From Desulfobacter postgatei 2ac9 (GTDB lineage: Bacteria; Desulfobacterota; Desulfobacteria; Desulfobacterales; Desulfobacteraceae), in the NCBI RefSeq assembly GCF_000233695.2, contig NZ_CM001488.1:2168403-2232402 (forward strand): DNA of 64,000 bases. The letters are read 5' to 3'. Shown here one piece after another: positions 1-8,931 of this stretch (the stretch's first letter is position 1; every line of letters starts with the position of its first letter). A model generated the notes under the pieces. It made no database searches, was not told the DNA's origin, and worked only from the letters and a program-made list of their open reading frames with translations. The position numbers were made by a program, and so were the translations under genes.

Positions 1-6
1 CCTTTT

Positions 7-792
7 TTATCCGGTCTCCTGGTTTTTTGGGCTACCTGCAGCACCTGCAGCTGCGCCATCCTTGTAGCACTGGCTGCCATACCGCACCACCTGACGGCAC
101 AGCCCCCGGATTATACTGACTTCCCGAGCTCTGAGCTGGTAGCGGCTTAAAAAATTGCGGGCCTTGTCAAGCCGGTGTTCCGGATTTTCATGATTGATGT
201 AATGGATTCGGGCAAAGGTCTCTTTTAGTTCTTCATACATGTTCTCCAGCTCATGCCGACAGGCCAGCCGGGGGATATGACATTCCGGTGCCCGGGTGCG
301 GGCCTGGAACAGTTCATAACACATGACCATGACGGCCTGGGCCAGGTTCAGGGAAGAAAATCCGGCTGTGGGAATATTCACAAGCTCGTGGCATAGCTGC
401 AAATCTTCATTGGTCAAACCCCGGTCCTCGGGGCCGAAAAGAACGGCTACCCGGTTTTCTGAAGACATGGGGATCAGTTTTGCGGCAAGATCGGCGGGAG
501 AAGAATTCACCCGGCGTGTGCCACCAAGCCTTGCGGTGGTTCCGACAATCCAGTTGAACCCCCCAAGGGCCTCAGGAAGCGTGCTGCAGACCTTCATGGC
601 CTTTACCAGTCCGGAAGCGGAGTGGGTCGCCACTTTCAGAACACGTTCCATGTCAAGGTGCCTGGGCGCAGACACAATCAACTGCCCCACCCCCATGTTT
701 GCCGCAGCCCGGGCCGCGGCACCAATATTTTCCGGAATCCGGGTATCATGAAGCACAATGGCGACATTTTCCATGCGAATCTTTTGACACAT
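7..792 (-). CDS. trmJ: TrmJ-like tRNA/rRNA 2'-O-methyltransferase (SpoU/TrmH family)
   Basis: A 261-residue SPOUT-fold methyltransferase that would use S-adenosylmethionine to methylate a ribose 2'-OH. In the TrmJ subfamily the usual target is nucleotide 32 of tRNA. The three family motifs are visible: N-IGAAARA near residue 22, VLFGPEDRGL near residue 117, and SSLNLAQAVMV near residue 145. These form the trefoil-knot cofactor site. The C-terminal ~90 residues are helical and match the TrmJ-type extension in length. An AGGGGA ribosome binding site 5 bases before the first ATG supports the start; a second ATG at 774 has a poorer site. The exact substrate (tRNA versus rRNA) is inferred from subfamily resemblance only. 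Confidence 0.85.
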   Translation of the reverse strand: MCQKIRMENVAIVLHDTRIPENIGAAARAAANMGVGQLIVSAPRHLDMERVLKVATHSASGLVKAMKVCSTLPEALGGFNWIVGTTARLGGTRRVNSSPADLAAKLIPMSSENRVAVLFGPEDRGLTNEDLQLCHELVNIPTAGFSSLNLAQAVMVMCYELFQARTRAPECHIPRLACRHELENMYEELKETFARIHYINHENPEHRLDKARNFLSRYQLRAREVSIIRGLCRQVVRYGSQCYKDGAAAGAAGSPKNQETG

Positions 793-960
793 CCTATTCC
801 CCTTTTACGTCCGACTCAAAATCTTTCCGGTGATCAGCGCAGTATCACCGCAGCGGGCTTGCCGCAAGCGTTGCTGCGCACTCTGCGCGATGAAGATAAT
901 CATGCCGCATAATCGGTTGTCAACAGATAAAACTGCTACACCCTCAGCTTCACATACGGA

Positions 961-2220
961 TCAGTGAAGAAAAAAGAGGTGGCATACCGTGGAGGCAGTT
1001 GCCCACATCACGACGGCGTAGAGCCAATTGCTCTGGATGATCAGTTTCGGTGACACCTGGTACCGGCTGACCAACGCCAATCCGACACCGGACAATGGAC
1101 TGCTGGCCGTTGCTATGGCCCAGCAACTGAGAAACAGAAAGCCCAGTTGAGAAGGATTCGGGTTGAGCGGAAGAAGCAGGGGACTGGCGATGGAAATGCT
1201 GACAACCGGATGAACGCCGGCGATTCCGATGATGATCATCACAGCCAATATCATCGACAGCAGCCCCGGAGTCAAGGTTGATCCCTGAAGGCTGAAGAAT
1301 TCAGGATACACAAGGGTCGTCGATTTTATACCTGCCGAAAAAACACCTGCAGCAAGAAACAGGGTAAACTGGCTGCCGACCGATAGCAGGCTAGTTTTAA
1401 TAAAGTCATGCAGCGCAGTTATCCTCGGACGGAATTTCATGAAAATAAGGGCCCCGAAAGGTGAAATCAGACAGATAATGGTAAGAATGCTGATATCGGG
1501 TTGAATATAATGAACACTGAGAACAACTGCAGCAAGAAACGTCGGCACTATCATGGTTGCTGTTTTGAATGGATATCCGGAAAAGAGTTCTTTTCTGAAA
1601 AAACATACTTCAACAATTGAATAGCCAATGGCAAGAAGACTCATCATCGCACCGGGGATCAAGGTTTGCCGCCATGACATGCCGGGGGCGTACGTGAGGG
1701 CAACGCCCGTAGCGACAAAGAAGGGAGACCACCATGCCGCCGAACAGAACGAGCGGGCAAGAACGATCGTCTGAGTTTTGGTCAAGATGCCGTTTTTACG
1801 AAGACGATCACCGAAAACAAACAGCACTGACAGATTGATAATCGATCCGAGCAGGTGGGTGCCGAATGCTGTAACGGCAACAGACCGCTTTCCCTGGGGC
1901 AGCGTCTGGCCTTCGATGCCGGTATTTGTCAAGGCAAGGAAAGAGACGGAAACAAACATCGCCAGCAGCGGCAGGTTGGTGGCAAGAATTTTCTGCCAGC
2001 CAAGAAACACGCCCCGGAAAGCCGCAAAGGCAACGAGGATGCAGCCGGTTACGAGGAGCAGCAATGCCTGGTTGCGTGGACCCTTGCCCAGGGTAGGCCA
2101 CATGACAATCGGCACAAGCCAGCCGAGCAGTGTCGGTAGAGCCAGAATAGAGGGCACGGGAATACTTATAAGATACAGAACAAGCGTCCCAACGATAATC
2201 CACCCGATATACATTTGCAT
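961..2220 (-). CDS. Polytopic membrane protein, possible ion-transporter-superfamily permease
   Basis: A 419-residue, very hydrophobic protein with about 10-12 predicted membrane segments and only short loops. The layout is two similar halves joined by a basic loop near residues 265-275. Near the C-terminus there is a Gly/Ser/Pro-rich re-entrant-like stretch (GVHPVVSISIASPLLLP, then SSPLSGVGLAL), which is typical of ion-transporter-superfamily carriers such as the citrate and arsenite types. I cannot assign a substrate. It stands alone between trmJ and a small ORF, with weak ribosome-binding sequence (AGG 13 bases upstream); ATG 2214 is an alternative start. It could equally be an unnamed permease family. 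Confidence 0.55.
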   Translation of the reverse strand: MQMYIGWIIVGTLVLYLISIPVPSILALPTLLGWLVPIVMWPTLGKGPRNQALLLLVTGCILVAFAAFRGVFLGWQKILATNLPLLAMFVSVSFLALTNTGIEGQTLPQGKRSVAVTAFGTHLLGSIINLSVLFVFGDRLRKNGILTKTQTIVLARSFCSAAWWSPFFVATGVALTYAPGMSWRQTLIPGAMMSLLAIGYSIVEVCFFRKELFSGYPFKTATMIVPTFLAAVVLSVHYIQPDISILTIICLISPFGALIFMKFRPRITALHDFIKTSLLSVGSQFTLFLAAGVFSAGIKSTTLVYPEFFSLQGSTLTPGLLSMILAVMIIIGIAGVHPVVSISIASPLLLPLNPNPSQLGFLFLSCWAIATASSPLSGVGLALVSRYQVSPKLIIQSNWLYAVVMWATASTVCHLFFLH

Positions 2221-2316
2221 TTTATTGTTTCAACCTGTCTTTAAGGCCGTAATACCATTAGCGCTTACCGGGGAGAGTCAAAACAAATGCAACAATAATT
2301 CGAGTTTAGAGCAGCA

Positions 2317-2583
2317 TTAATCAAGTCCCAGGTTGTCGTAAAAGTGCCGGCGTTTCATCCTGCGCAGTGCCTTATCTTCTTTGACCAGATAGCAGTATTT
2401 GTTGTTTTGGTCATCAAAACATTCAAACAGTCCGGTATAATCTTCTATATCTGTAACATCACAGATCCTGGAAACATCATCGTTAAACCGCCGGCATACC
2501 GAAACCCAGTCTTCAATTTTCGAGTCTTTTTTGATGGTGATCGCCTTTGAGGCCTCATCATATTCCGCCTGGATGGATTTCAT
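2317..2583 (-). CDS. Small hypothetical protein (88 aa)
   Basis: I do not recognise the family. The product is a small acidic and aromatic protein with no membrane segment or signal peptide, two pairs of nearby cysteines (around residues 30-41 and 54-64) that are not in CxxC spacing, and a basic C-terminal stretch (RRMKRRH). A good GGAGG ribosome binding site lies 7 bases before the ATG, which favours real translation. It is flanked by unrelated genes on the same strand, and the 190 bases upstream are A+T-rich and could carry its own promoter. Confidence 0.6.
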   Translation of the reverse strand: MKSIQAEYDEASKAITIKKDSKIEDWVSVCRRFNDDVSRICDVTDIEDYTGLFECFDDQNNKYCYLVKEDKALRRMKRRHFYDNLGLD

Positions 2584-2774
2584 GTCAATACCTCCAGATT
2601 TTTAAAATTAGAGGGTCAAAAAGGCCCTGTTTATAAAATTTATTTTAGCAGAATAACCCTTTTTGTGTAAAATCTAAAATGTACAATCCTGTCGGATTGA
2701 GTGTGTTTTTTTATAAATTTTAAATGAAAGCAACCTTGAAAAGTGCCTAATTCTCAGTTCCAATGCCATCACAC

Positions 2775-4304
2775 TTACGTGCGCGGCATTAAATGTTCGC
2801 GGTCCCTGCTGCGGCCCTGTCTTTCTATGGCCTGGATCAGGCGGGTAAAAATCAGGTAATGAAAAGGAAGGAAAAAATACCAGTATATATCACCCCAGAT
2901 ACCGTGAGGTTCAAAGTATGCGGTTACAATGAGGCGGTTCAGGTGAGGGTTTTCAGCTTTGACGGTAAATTCCAGCCAGGCCAGGCCCGGCAGTTTCATC
3001 TCGGCCCTTAATAGAAGCCGGCGGTAGGGCTCGATTTTCTCCACACGAAAAAAATCGATCACGTCATTTTCCCATAACTCGGACTGGCTCCGCCGCCCCC
3101 GGGACATACCCACACCGAGAAACAGGCGGTCGATTTCACCCCGCAGATACCACATCCAGTTGTTATGAAACCACCCTTCTTTGCCCCCGATCCGGCAAAA
3201 AGCATAGAACAGGGATTTGTCTAGTTTGGGTGAGTCTATCCAGTACCGGCTGATATAATGGGGCACCCGGGGCAATTCATGCAGCCTTGGAACCAGATTC
3301 CAATTGGGCGGATAGGCACAGGACCATCGGCTTTGCATGGTGTCCTCTTCTTCGATTTTCATGGCGCGTTTGACTGCTTCACGAAAGGGAACGGTCTCGA
3401 AGGGAATTAGAGCCTGGATCTCCTCATTTCTGCACACCACTTCATTACCAAGACCTTCCAATAGTGAACGGGTGATTGCGGCCGGCACCGGCGTGATAAA
3501 ACTGGCCAGGAATGAAAAGGTATTCAAAGGCAATGGGAGTCGGGTAAACCAGCGCCGTTTGCCAAGAATATCGGCCACCACCTTCATCATATTTTCATAG
3601 GAAAGGATTTCATTTCCTCCGATATCGAATTCCCGACCACGGGTATTTTCATGTTCCAGGCACCCCACCAGATATTTGATTACATCACGGATGCCGATGG
3701 GCTGGCACAGGGTTTTGGCGTAAACCGGCAAACAGATCACCGGTATGCGATCCACCAGATTTTTGATGATTTCAAAGGAGGCGCTTCCCGAGCCGATAAT
3801 CACGGCCGCCCGGATGACCGTCACCGGCACCGGTCCCTTCATTAACTCTCGCGCAACTTCAAGACGACTCTTCAGGTGTGCGGATAAAAAATCGTTTTTA
3901 TCCCCCAATCCGCCCAGGTAAATGATGCGTTCAACCCCTTTTTCCCCGGCAGCCAGTCTGAAATTTTTTGCTACAGTCAATTCGAGATTTTCAAATTTTT
4001 TGGGCCCCAGAAGCAATGAATGCATCAAATAATAAGCGGTATTCACCTGGTCCATGGCCCGCTTTAAGTCCTCGATACTCAACGCATCGCCTTCCACAAT
4101 TTCCGCCCCAGGCCAGCGCAGCCCATAAGACTCGCCATGGGATCTGACGAGTACACGTACCCTGTACCCCCGGGCAATTAACTCGGGTACAAGCCGCCCG
4201 CCGATATAACCGCCGGCTCCGGTAACGAGAATGAGTCCCTTTCCAGCCACCGGACGGGTGGGTAAATCTTCGCAGAACAATATGGATCGTTGAGGATACG
4301 GCAT
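2775..4304 (-). CDS. NAD(P)-dependent epimerase/SDR protein with C-terminal DUF2867 domain
   Basis: A 509-residue two-domain protein. Residues ~23-310 are an atypical short-chain dehydrogenase: a Rossmann nucleotide site (VTGAGGYIGGRLVPELIARG) at the N-terminus, then a YLMHSL segment and a YLGGLG segment typical of NmrA/complex-I-39-kDa-like SDRs. Residues ~345-500 are Trp/Arg-rich and match the DUF2867 arrangement, a domain often fused to such SDRs. The substrate is unknown; relatives are annotated as nucleoside-sugar epimerases without biochemical proof. The start is supported by AGGTG 6 bases upstream. A flavodoxin lies upstream on the same strand, 145 bases away, so co-transcription is possible but not shown. 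Confidence 0.75.
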   Translation of the reverse strand: MPYPQRSILFCEDLPTRPVAGKGLILVTGAGGYIGGRLVPELIARGYRVRVLVRSHGESYGLRWPGAEIVEGDALSIEDLKRAMDQVNTAYYLMHSLLLGPKKFENLELTVAKNFRLAAGEKGVERIIYLGGLGDKNDFLSAHLKSRLEVARELMKGPVPVTVIRAAVIIGSGSASFEIIKNLVDRIPVICLPVYAKTLCQPIGIRDVIKYLVGCLEHENTRGREFDIGGNEILSYENMMKVVADILGKRRWFTRLPLPLNTFSFLASFITPVPAAITRSLLEGLGNEVVCRNEEIQALIPFETVPFREAVKRAMKIEEEDTMQSRWSCAYPPNWNLVPRLHELPRVPHYISRYWIDSPKLDKSLFYAFCRIGGKEGWFHNNWMWYLRGEIDRLFLGVGMSRGRRSQSELWENDVIDFFRVEKIEPYRRLLLRAEMKLPGLAWLEFTVKAENPHLNRLIVTAYFEPHGIWGDIYWYFFLPFHYLIFTRLIQAIERQGRSRDREHLMPRT

Positions 4305-4449
4305 ATGGCACCTTTTTTGTTTGCTTTAAAATTTTGGTGTAGTTATTTCTCTGCATCCCTATAAAAGGCTTTCCATTTCAATAGTGGAGCAGCACGCAAT
4401 TGCATGCTGGTCTTATATATCTGCAGATGAGTGAATTTGCGTCCAAGCA

Positions 4450-4881
4450 CTATATCATGTCTGCAATCTCTTTTCCGTAGGCTTGTGCTGTTTCAACACC
4501 GTCCTCAACCCAGGACGCCTTGATCATCAAAGGGCCGGAAGCCATTTTCATCTTAAAAATATAGTTCATTGTATCAAATATTTTTTTATTGGCCTCTCCG
4601 CTCCATCCATACGCACCAAAGGCCCCCCCGGGTTTGTCCTTGAGCTGTGCACGCTCAGCCATGAATAAAACCTGTTTCATGGAGGGCAGCATTTCCCCGT
4701 GATAGGTGGGGGAACCGAAGACATAGGCATCAAACCCTATTAAATCTTTTTCAGTTTCTATTTGTTGAGCAGTTTTAACCTGCACCTGGTGGCCTGCCTG
4801 ACGAACACCCTCTGCAATTAATTCAGCTATTCCCTTTGTTTCATTAACTCTGGATGTATAAACAATCAGTATACTTCCCAT
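4450..4881 (-). CDS. Flavodoxin-family protein
   Basis: A 143-residue single-domain FMN electron carrier. The phosphate-binding loop is at the N-terminus (YTSRVNETKGIAELIAEG), followed by the FGSPTYHGEM loop at ~50-60 and FGAYGWSGEA near 88-97, which are the FMN ring and phosphate contacts in flavodoxins and the flavodoxin-like domain of A-type flavoproteins. Its length is that of a short-chain flavodoxin. A good AGGA ribosome binding site precedes the start. It is divergent from the rnf operon across a 274-base A+T-rich gap; I infer that it may exchange electrons with Rnf or the ferredoxin pool. Confidence 0.85.
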   Translation of the reverse strand: MGSILIVYTSRVNETKGIAELIAEGVRQAGHQVQVKTAQQIETEKDLIGFDAYVFGSPTYHGEMLPSMKQVLFMAERAQLKDKPGGAFGAYGWSGEANKKIFDTMNYIFKMKMASGPLMIKASWVEDGVETAQAYGKEIADMI

Positions 4882-5085
4882 TTTTTTATCCTTATTTTTT
4901 TAGAATTTGAATTTATAAGATTTTAATTGTTCAATTTTTTGTTTAACTTAACGACCTGGATTGATTATTATATGGAATGTATAATCAAAACTCATAACAA
5001 AGTAATATAAAATCATGACGGGGCCAAGAAAAATTAGCCGGGTTTTTAATTTTTGGCTTGATAAAAATTAAAAAGTCTGGAAATC

Positions 5086-5091
5086 TATAAT
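5086..5091 (+). promoter_or_regulatory. Possible -10 element upstream of the rnf operon
   Basis: An exact TATAAT lies 64 bases before the rnfC start codon in the gap shared with the divergent flavodoxin gene. No good -35 is spaced 16-18 bases upstream. TTGATA at 5058-5063 is 22 bases away, which is too far for a standard sigma-70 promoter, so an activator may be needed or the match may be chance. Confidence 0.3.
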
Positions 5092-5155
5092 TTTTTTGTA
5101 TGGACTTTTTTTAGATATCGTCTATGTGGATTAGAAACAAGGTGTACAGGAATTT

Positions 5156-6523
5156 ATGGGCTTATTAAAATTAAAGGGGTTTCCGGGAACCGGCAGTTTC
5201 CCCCATGGGATTCACCCTCCGGATAATAAAGCGTTGTCCGCCAACAGGCCTGTCGAAGTGATGGAAACACCCCGGACGGTGACCCTGCCTTTGCTGCAGC
5301 ATCTTGGGGTGCCCAGCAAGCAGGTTGTTAAATCCGGTGAAACGGTCAGTTACGGGCAGATGGTTGCTAAAGGAGAGGCCTTTGTTTCCGCCTCACTCCA
5401 TTCGCCCATTGCCGGAAAAGTTAAAAAAAATGTAACAGTGACCCTGCCCAACGGCAGGCGTGTTGACGCCATCACCATTCAGGCGGAGGGGGAGCAAATC
5501 CCCCCGGAAAGAATCTGGGAAGAGGTGAAGTTTACACAATGGCCAAAGGAGGGCTTTTCCGATTATGCCCCCATGGATATTGTGAAAAAGATTCAGGAAT
5601 CCGGTATCGTGGGGTTAGGCGGGGCAGCGTTCCCCACCCATGTCAAGGTGATGCCCAATGATACCCGGGTGATTGATACCATGGTGGTGAACGGGTGTGA
5701 GTGCGAGCCATATCTGACCTGTGATTACAGACTTATGGTTGAGGCGCCTGAGGTGATCGTCACCGGCTCGCTTCTGACGGGAAGGGCTGTCTCGGCCAGG
5801 GAGGTTGTCATCTGTGTGGAGGACAATAAGCCCGAGGCCATAAGACGTCTTCAGCATGCGGCACAGAAGACAGTGGTGCAGGTTGTCGTACTGAAAACAA
5901 AATATCCCCAGGGCAGTGAAAAGCAGCTTGTGAAGGCCGTGGTCGGTCTTGATATTCCGTTAGGCGGTTTGCCGGCTGACGCAGGCGTTGCCGTAAGTAA
6001 CGTGCAAACCATGGCCACCGTGGCCCGCAGCCTTATCAAGGACGTGCCGCTTACCCACAGGGTGATCACTGTTTCCGGCCGTGGCATCTGCAATCCGAAA
6101 AATATTTTTGTGCCCATCGGGGTCTCTTTGGCCGAGGTGGTTGACTTCTGCGGCGGCCTGACGCCTGATGCGGCCCGGATTATTTCCGGCGGCCCCATGA
6201 TGGGGTTTGCATTCTCTGATCTGTCTGCCCCCGTAACCAAAGGCACGTCCGGGCTGACGATTCTTACCCATGACGAGGTCCGCAAGACGGATGAGACAAA
6301 TTGCGTGCGCTGCGGGCGATGTGTGGACGCCTGTCCCATGAACCTTGTGCCCACAAAGCTGGCGTTGGCGGCCAGGTATAAGGCTCCTGAGCTTGCTGCC
6401 CAATACCATATTCGTGCCTGTGTTGAATGCGGGAGCTGTTCCTATGTATGCCCGGCAAAGCTGAACCTGGTTCAGTTGATTCGTGAGGGTAAGGTCCAGC
6501 TGAACGCCTGGGAACGTCGCTGA
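5156..6523 (+). CDS. rnfC: Rnf electron transport complex subunit C
   Basis: The 455-residue peripheral subunit of the ion-pumping ferredoxin:NAD+ oxidoreductase. RnfC carries the NADH/FMN site and Fe-S clusters. The N-terminus (GTGSFPHGIHPPDNKALSA) is the family hallmark, residues ~150-330 hold the NuoF-like fold with GLGGAAFPTHVK, and two ferredoxin motifs lie near residues 383 (CVRCGRCVDACP) and 422 (CVECGSCSYVCP). It is slightly longer than clostridial RnfC. It begins the operon rnfC-D-G-E-A-B. The start has an AGGA site five bases before ATG. Genes downstream are spaced 38, 4, -1, 39 and -4 bases, so this is a single transcription unit. Confidence 0.97.
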   Translation: MGLLKLKGFPGTGSFPHGIHPPDNKALSANRPVEVMETPRTVTLPLLQHLGVPSKQVVKSGETVSYGQMVAKGEAFVSASLHSPIAGKVKKNVTVTLPNGRRVDAITIQAEGEQIPPERIWEEVKFTQWPKEGFSDYAPMDIVKKIQESGIVGLGGAAFPTHVKVMPNDTRVIDTMVVNGCECEPYLTCDYRLMVEAPEVIVTGSLLTGRAVSAREVVICVEDNKPEAIRRLQHAAQKTVVQVVVLKTKYPQGSEKQLVKAVVGLDIPLGGLPADAGVAVSNVQTMATVARSLIKDVPLTHRVITVSGRGICNPKNIFVPIGVSLAEVVDFCGGLTPDAARIISGGPMMGFAFSDLSAPVTKGTSGLTILTHDEVRKTDETNCVRCGRCVDACPMNLVPTKLALAARYKAPELAAQYHIRACVECGSCSYVCPAKLNLVQLIREGKVQLNAWERR

Positions 6524-6561
6524 TATAAACAATAAAGATTAATTGATACAAGGAACAAAAC

Positions 6562-7578
6562 GTGTCAAACACAAATAGACAGATAAATTCAGCCCTGTCG
6601 TTTGAAGACAGGCCCGGCCGAAAGCCGCCCTTTATAAGCGTGGCTCCGTCTCCGCATATATCAGACAGCAGGGCCGGCACCCGCAGGATGATGATTGATG
6701 TGATCCTTGGGCTCTCTCCGGCCATTGCCGTCGCTCTTTATTTATTCCGGTTCTATGCCCTTAAACAGATTCTTGTCTGTGTGGTGGCCTGCCTTGCTGC
6801 GGAATATATCTTCGTGCGCATGCGGGGGAAATATTTTACGTTAAAAGATTGCTCCGCCATGGTTACCGGCGTCATTTTAGGTCTTTCCATGCCGGGGGCA
6901 GCCCCCTGGTTTGTGGGGGCTTTGGCCTCCGTAGTCGGCATTGGGATCGGCAAAATCGTATTCGGCGGGATCGGGATGAACATATTCAACCCTGCCATGG
7001 TGGGACGGGCGTTTGTCATGATTGCCTTTGCCCAGCTCATGGGCGCCGGTGCCTATGAAAATGTGACAGGACTGGTGGATGCCGTGTCTGGGGCCACCCC
7101 TTTGAGTGCGTTGAAGTTCAATGGCGTTCAAACCGGTATCGTGCCATTGTTTATGGGCGTTACCAACGGGTCTGTCGGTGAGGTAAGTGCCATTGCCTGC
7201 ATTTTAGGTGGGCTGTATCTGATTTACAGAAAAACCGCTTCCTGGCAGATCCCTGCAAGCATTCTGGTGACCGTTGCCCTGATCGCCGGGATTACGGACA
7301 TGGCTGGGGGATATCAAGGTCTGTTCCTGCTGCACCATCTGTGTGCAGGCGCACTGATGTTCGGTGCCTTTTTCATTGCCACGGACCCCGTGACCTCTCC
7401 TTTAACCCCTAAAGGGAAAGTGATATTCGGTGTGGCTACCGGGTGCCTGATCATGCTGATTCGCCTGTTTTCCGGTTATCCCGAAGGTGTGATGTTTGCC
7501 GTACTGATAATGAATGCCATGACTCCGCTGATCAACCGCTGGACTATTCCCCAGCCCATGGGACAAAGGGAGGCCTGA
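6562..7578 (+). CDS. rnfD: Rnf electron transport complex subunit D
   Basis: A 338-residue integral membrane subunit with about nine or ten hydrophobic segments. The flavinylation motif SGATPLSALK places a threonine near residue 179; in characterised RnfD this Thr carries FMN through a phosphoester bond. RnfD with RnfG, A and E forms the membrane electron path that drives Na+ or H+ movement. Translation begins at GTG with AAGGAA seven bases upstream. The stop codon is four bases before rnfG, showing tight coupling. Confidence 0.96.
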   Translation: MSNTNRQINSALSFEDRPGRKPPFISVAPSPHISDSRAGTRRMMIDVILGLSPAIAVALYLFRFYALKQILVCVVACLAAEYIFVRMRGKYFTLKDCSAMVTGVILGLSMPGAAPWFVGALASVVGIGIGKIVFGGIGMNIFNPAMVGRAFVMIAFAQLMGAGAYENVTGLVDAVSGATPLSALKFNGVQTGIVPLFMGVTNGSVGEVSAIACILGGLYLIYRKTASWQIPASILVTVALIAGITDMAGGYQGLFLLHHLCAGALMFGAFFIATDPVTSPLTPKGKVIFGVATGCLIMLIRLFSGYPEGVMFAVLIMNAMTPLINRWTIPQPMGQREA

Positions 7579-7582
7579 TATC

Positions 7583-8275
7583 ATGTCATTGAAAAAAAGT
7601 AACCTGGCCCAGGCCTGGCTGGTACTTCTCCTTGCCACCTTGTTCGGTACCGCCCTTGCCGGTATCCAGGCAAAGCTCGGGCCCGTAATTGAGGCGAACA
7701 AGATTAAAGAGACCATGGCAAAAATACCGGTGCTGGTGCTTGGAGAGGATCTGGCTGCCGAACTTGCCGCCGAAAACCAGACGCTCACCATCAAATCACG
7801 GGTGATTGAAATAAAGCAAAACGGCACCACCAAATTCTACACAGTGTATGATGTATGGCTGCCTGACGGAAAAATGGTGGGGCATGTGGTCAAAGCAGAC
7901 GGCCAGGGCTATGCGGATAAAATTGAATTGCTGCTGGGTCTTGATGCCCAGGGCAAAAGCATTACAGGGCTTTTTGTTCTGGATCAGAAAGAGACACCCG
8001 GTCTGGGCGCCAAGATTATGGAAGATGCCTGGCGGGGTCAGTTCAAAGAAAAATCCACGGAAAATACCCTTGCCGTTGTTAAGGGGGGCGGAGGCAAAGA
8101 AGACCAGATCGACGCAATTTCCGGTGCCACCATCTCTTCAAGGAGTGTGACCGGTATCGTAAATACGACGATTGCCAATGTGACATCTCAGCTTCAGGTC
8201 ACTGACGGCCCTGATGATAACAAAAGTCCGGCGATTCAAAATGAGGAACCCGGTAAAAATAAGGAGCGTTCCTGA
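7583..8275 (+). CDS. rnfG: Rnf electron transport complex subunit G (covalent FMN protein)
   Basis: A 230-residue protein with one N-terminal membrane anchor (residues ~11-28) and an FMN-binding domain facing outside. The motif DAISGATISSRSV places the flavinylated threonine near residue 183. A glycine-rich GGGGKED stretch precedes it. The last ~30 residues are polar and variable (TDGPDDNKSPAI) and look disordered. GGGAGG nine bases upstream supports the ATG. The gene ends in TGATG, overlapping the rnfE start by one base. Confidence 0.96.
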   Translation: MSLKKSNLAQAWLVLLLATLFGTALAGIQAKLGPVIEANKIKETMAKIPVLVLGEDLAAELAAENQTLTIKSRVIEIKQNGTTKFYTVYDVWLPDGKMVGHVVKADGQGYADKIELLLGLDAQGKSITGLFVLDQKETPGLGAKIMEDAWRGQFKEKSTENTLAVVKGGGGKEDQIDAISGATISSRSVTGIVNTTIANVTSQLQVTDGPDDNKSPAIQNEEPGKNKERS

Positions 8276-8892
8276 TGGCTGATCAACCTACAGCTATGGA
8301 GAGATTTGTACAGGGGATTCTGCCCGAGAATCCGGTCTACCGGCAGCTTCTTGGGCTGTGTGCCACCCTGGCTGTTACCAACGGCATGAAGCCCGCATTA
8401 ACCATGGGTGTTTGTGTGGCCTTTGTTCTGGTGTGTGCCAATGTTGTGATCAGCCTGATCCGAAACCTGTTGAAACCCCATCTGCGGATCGTGGTCTTCA
8501 CCCTCACCATTGCCACCTTTGTAACGGTGGCGGACAGGGTTCTGGCCGCATACATGTTCCAGATGAGTAAAACCCTTGGCCCCTATATCCCTTTGATTAT
8601 TGTTAACTGTCTGATCATTTGCCGGTGTGAGGTGTGTGCATCCAAGCAGAATGTGGTTATTGCAGCGGCTGATGCCCTGGGTCAGTCCATCGGGTTCGGC
8701 CTGGCGCTGGCCAGTATTGCCGCTATCCGTGAGATTTTAGGCACCGGCATGCTCATGGGATTCAGGGTCCTGCCGGCTTTTTGGCCGGACTGGGTCATCA
8801 TGGTACTTCCCCCCGGTGCATTTATTACACTGGGTCTGCTGCTGGGGCTGGTGAATTATATCGATTTTAAGCGAGAAGAAGCTCGTAAATAA
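8275..8892 (+). CDS. rnfE: Rnf electron transport complex subunit E
   Basis: A 205-residue membrane subunit with six membrane segments, homologous to RnfA and NqrD. Family-conserved cysteines appear in GLCATLAVTN and IVNCLIICRCEVCASK. In Rnf/Nqr structures these help coordinate an intramembrane Fe-S cluster between RnfA and RnfE. AAGGAG eight bases upstream supports the start. Length and order are normal for the family; the 39-base gap to rnfA is the longest after the one following rnfC in this operon. Confidence 0.96.
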   Translation: MADQPTAMERFVQGILPENPVYRQLLGLCATLAVTNGMKPALTMGVCVAFVLVCANVVISLIRNLLKPHLRIVVFTLTIATFVTVADRVLAAYMFQMSKTLGPYIPLIIVNCLIICRCEVCASKQNVVIAAADALGQSIGFGLALASIAAIREILGTGMLMGFRVLPAFWPDWVIMVLPPGAFITLGLLLGLVNYIDFKREEARK

Positions 8893-8931
8893 ACTTAGAT
8901 GAAAATTTATTAAATAATTGAGGCGAGTCTA

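Noticed and set aside
880-960. Terminator between trmJ and the membrane protein gene
   Set aside because: GC-rich inverted bases near 860-885 do not form a stem with a workable loop or T run.
5058-5091. TTGATA with TATAAT as a complete sigma-70 promoter of rnf
   Set aside because: The spacer is 22 bases, outside the usual 16-18; only the -10 was kept, at low confidence.
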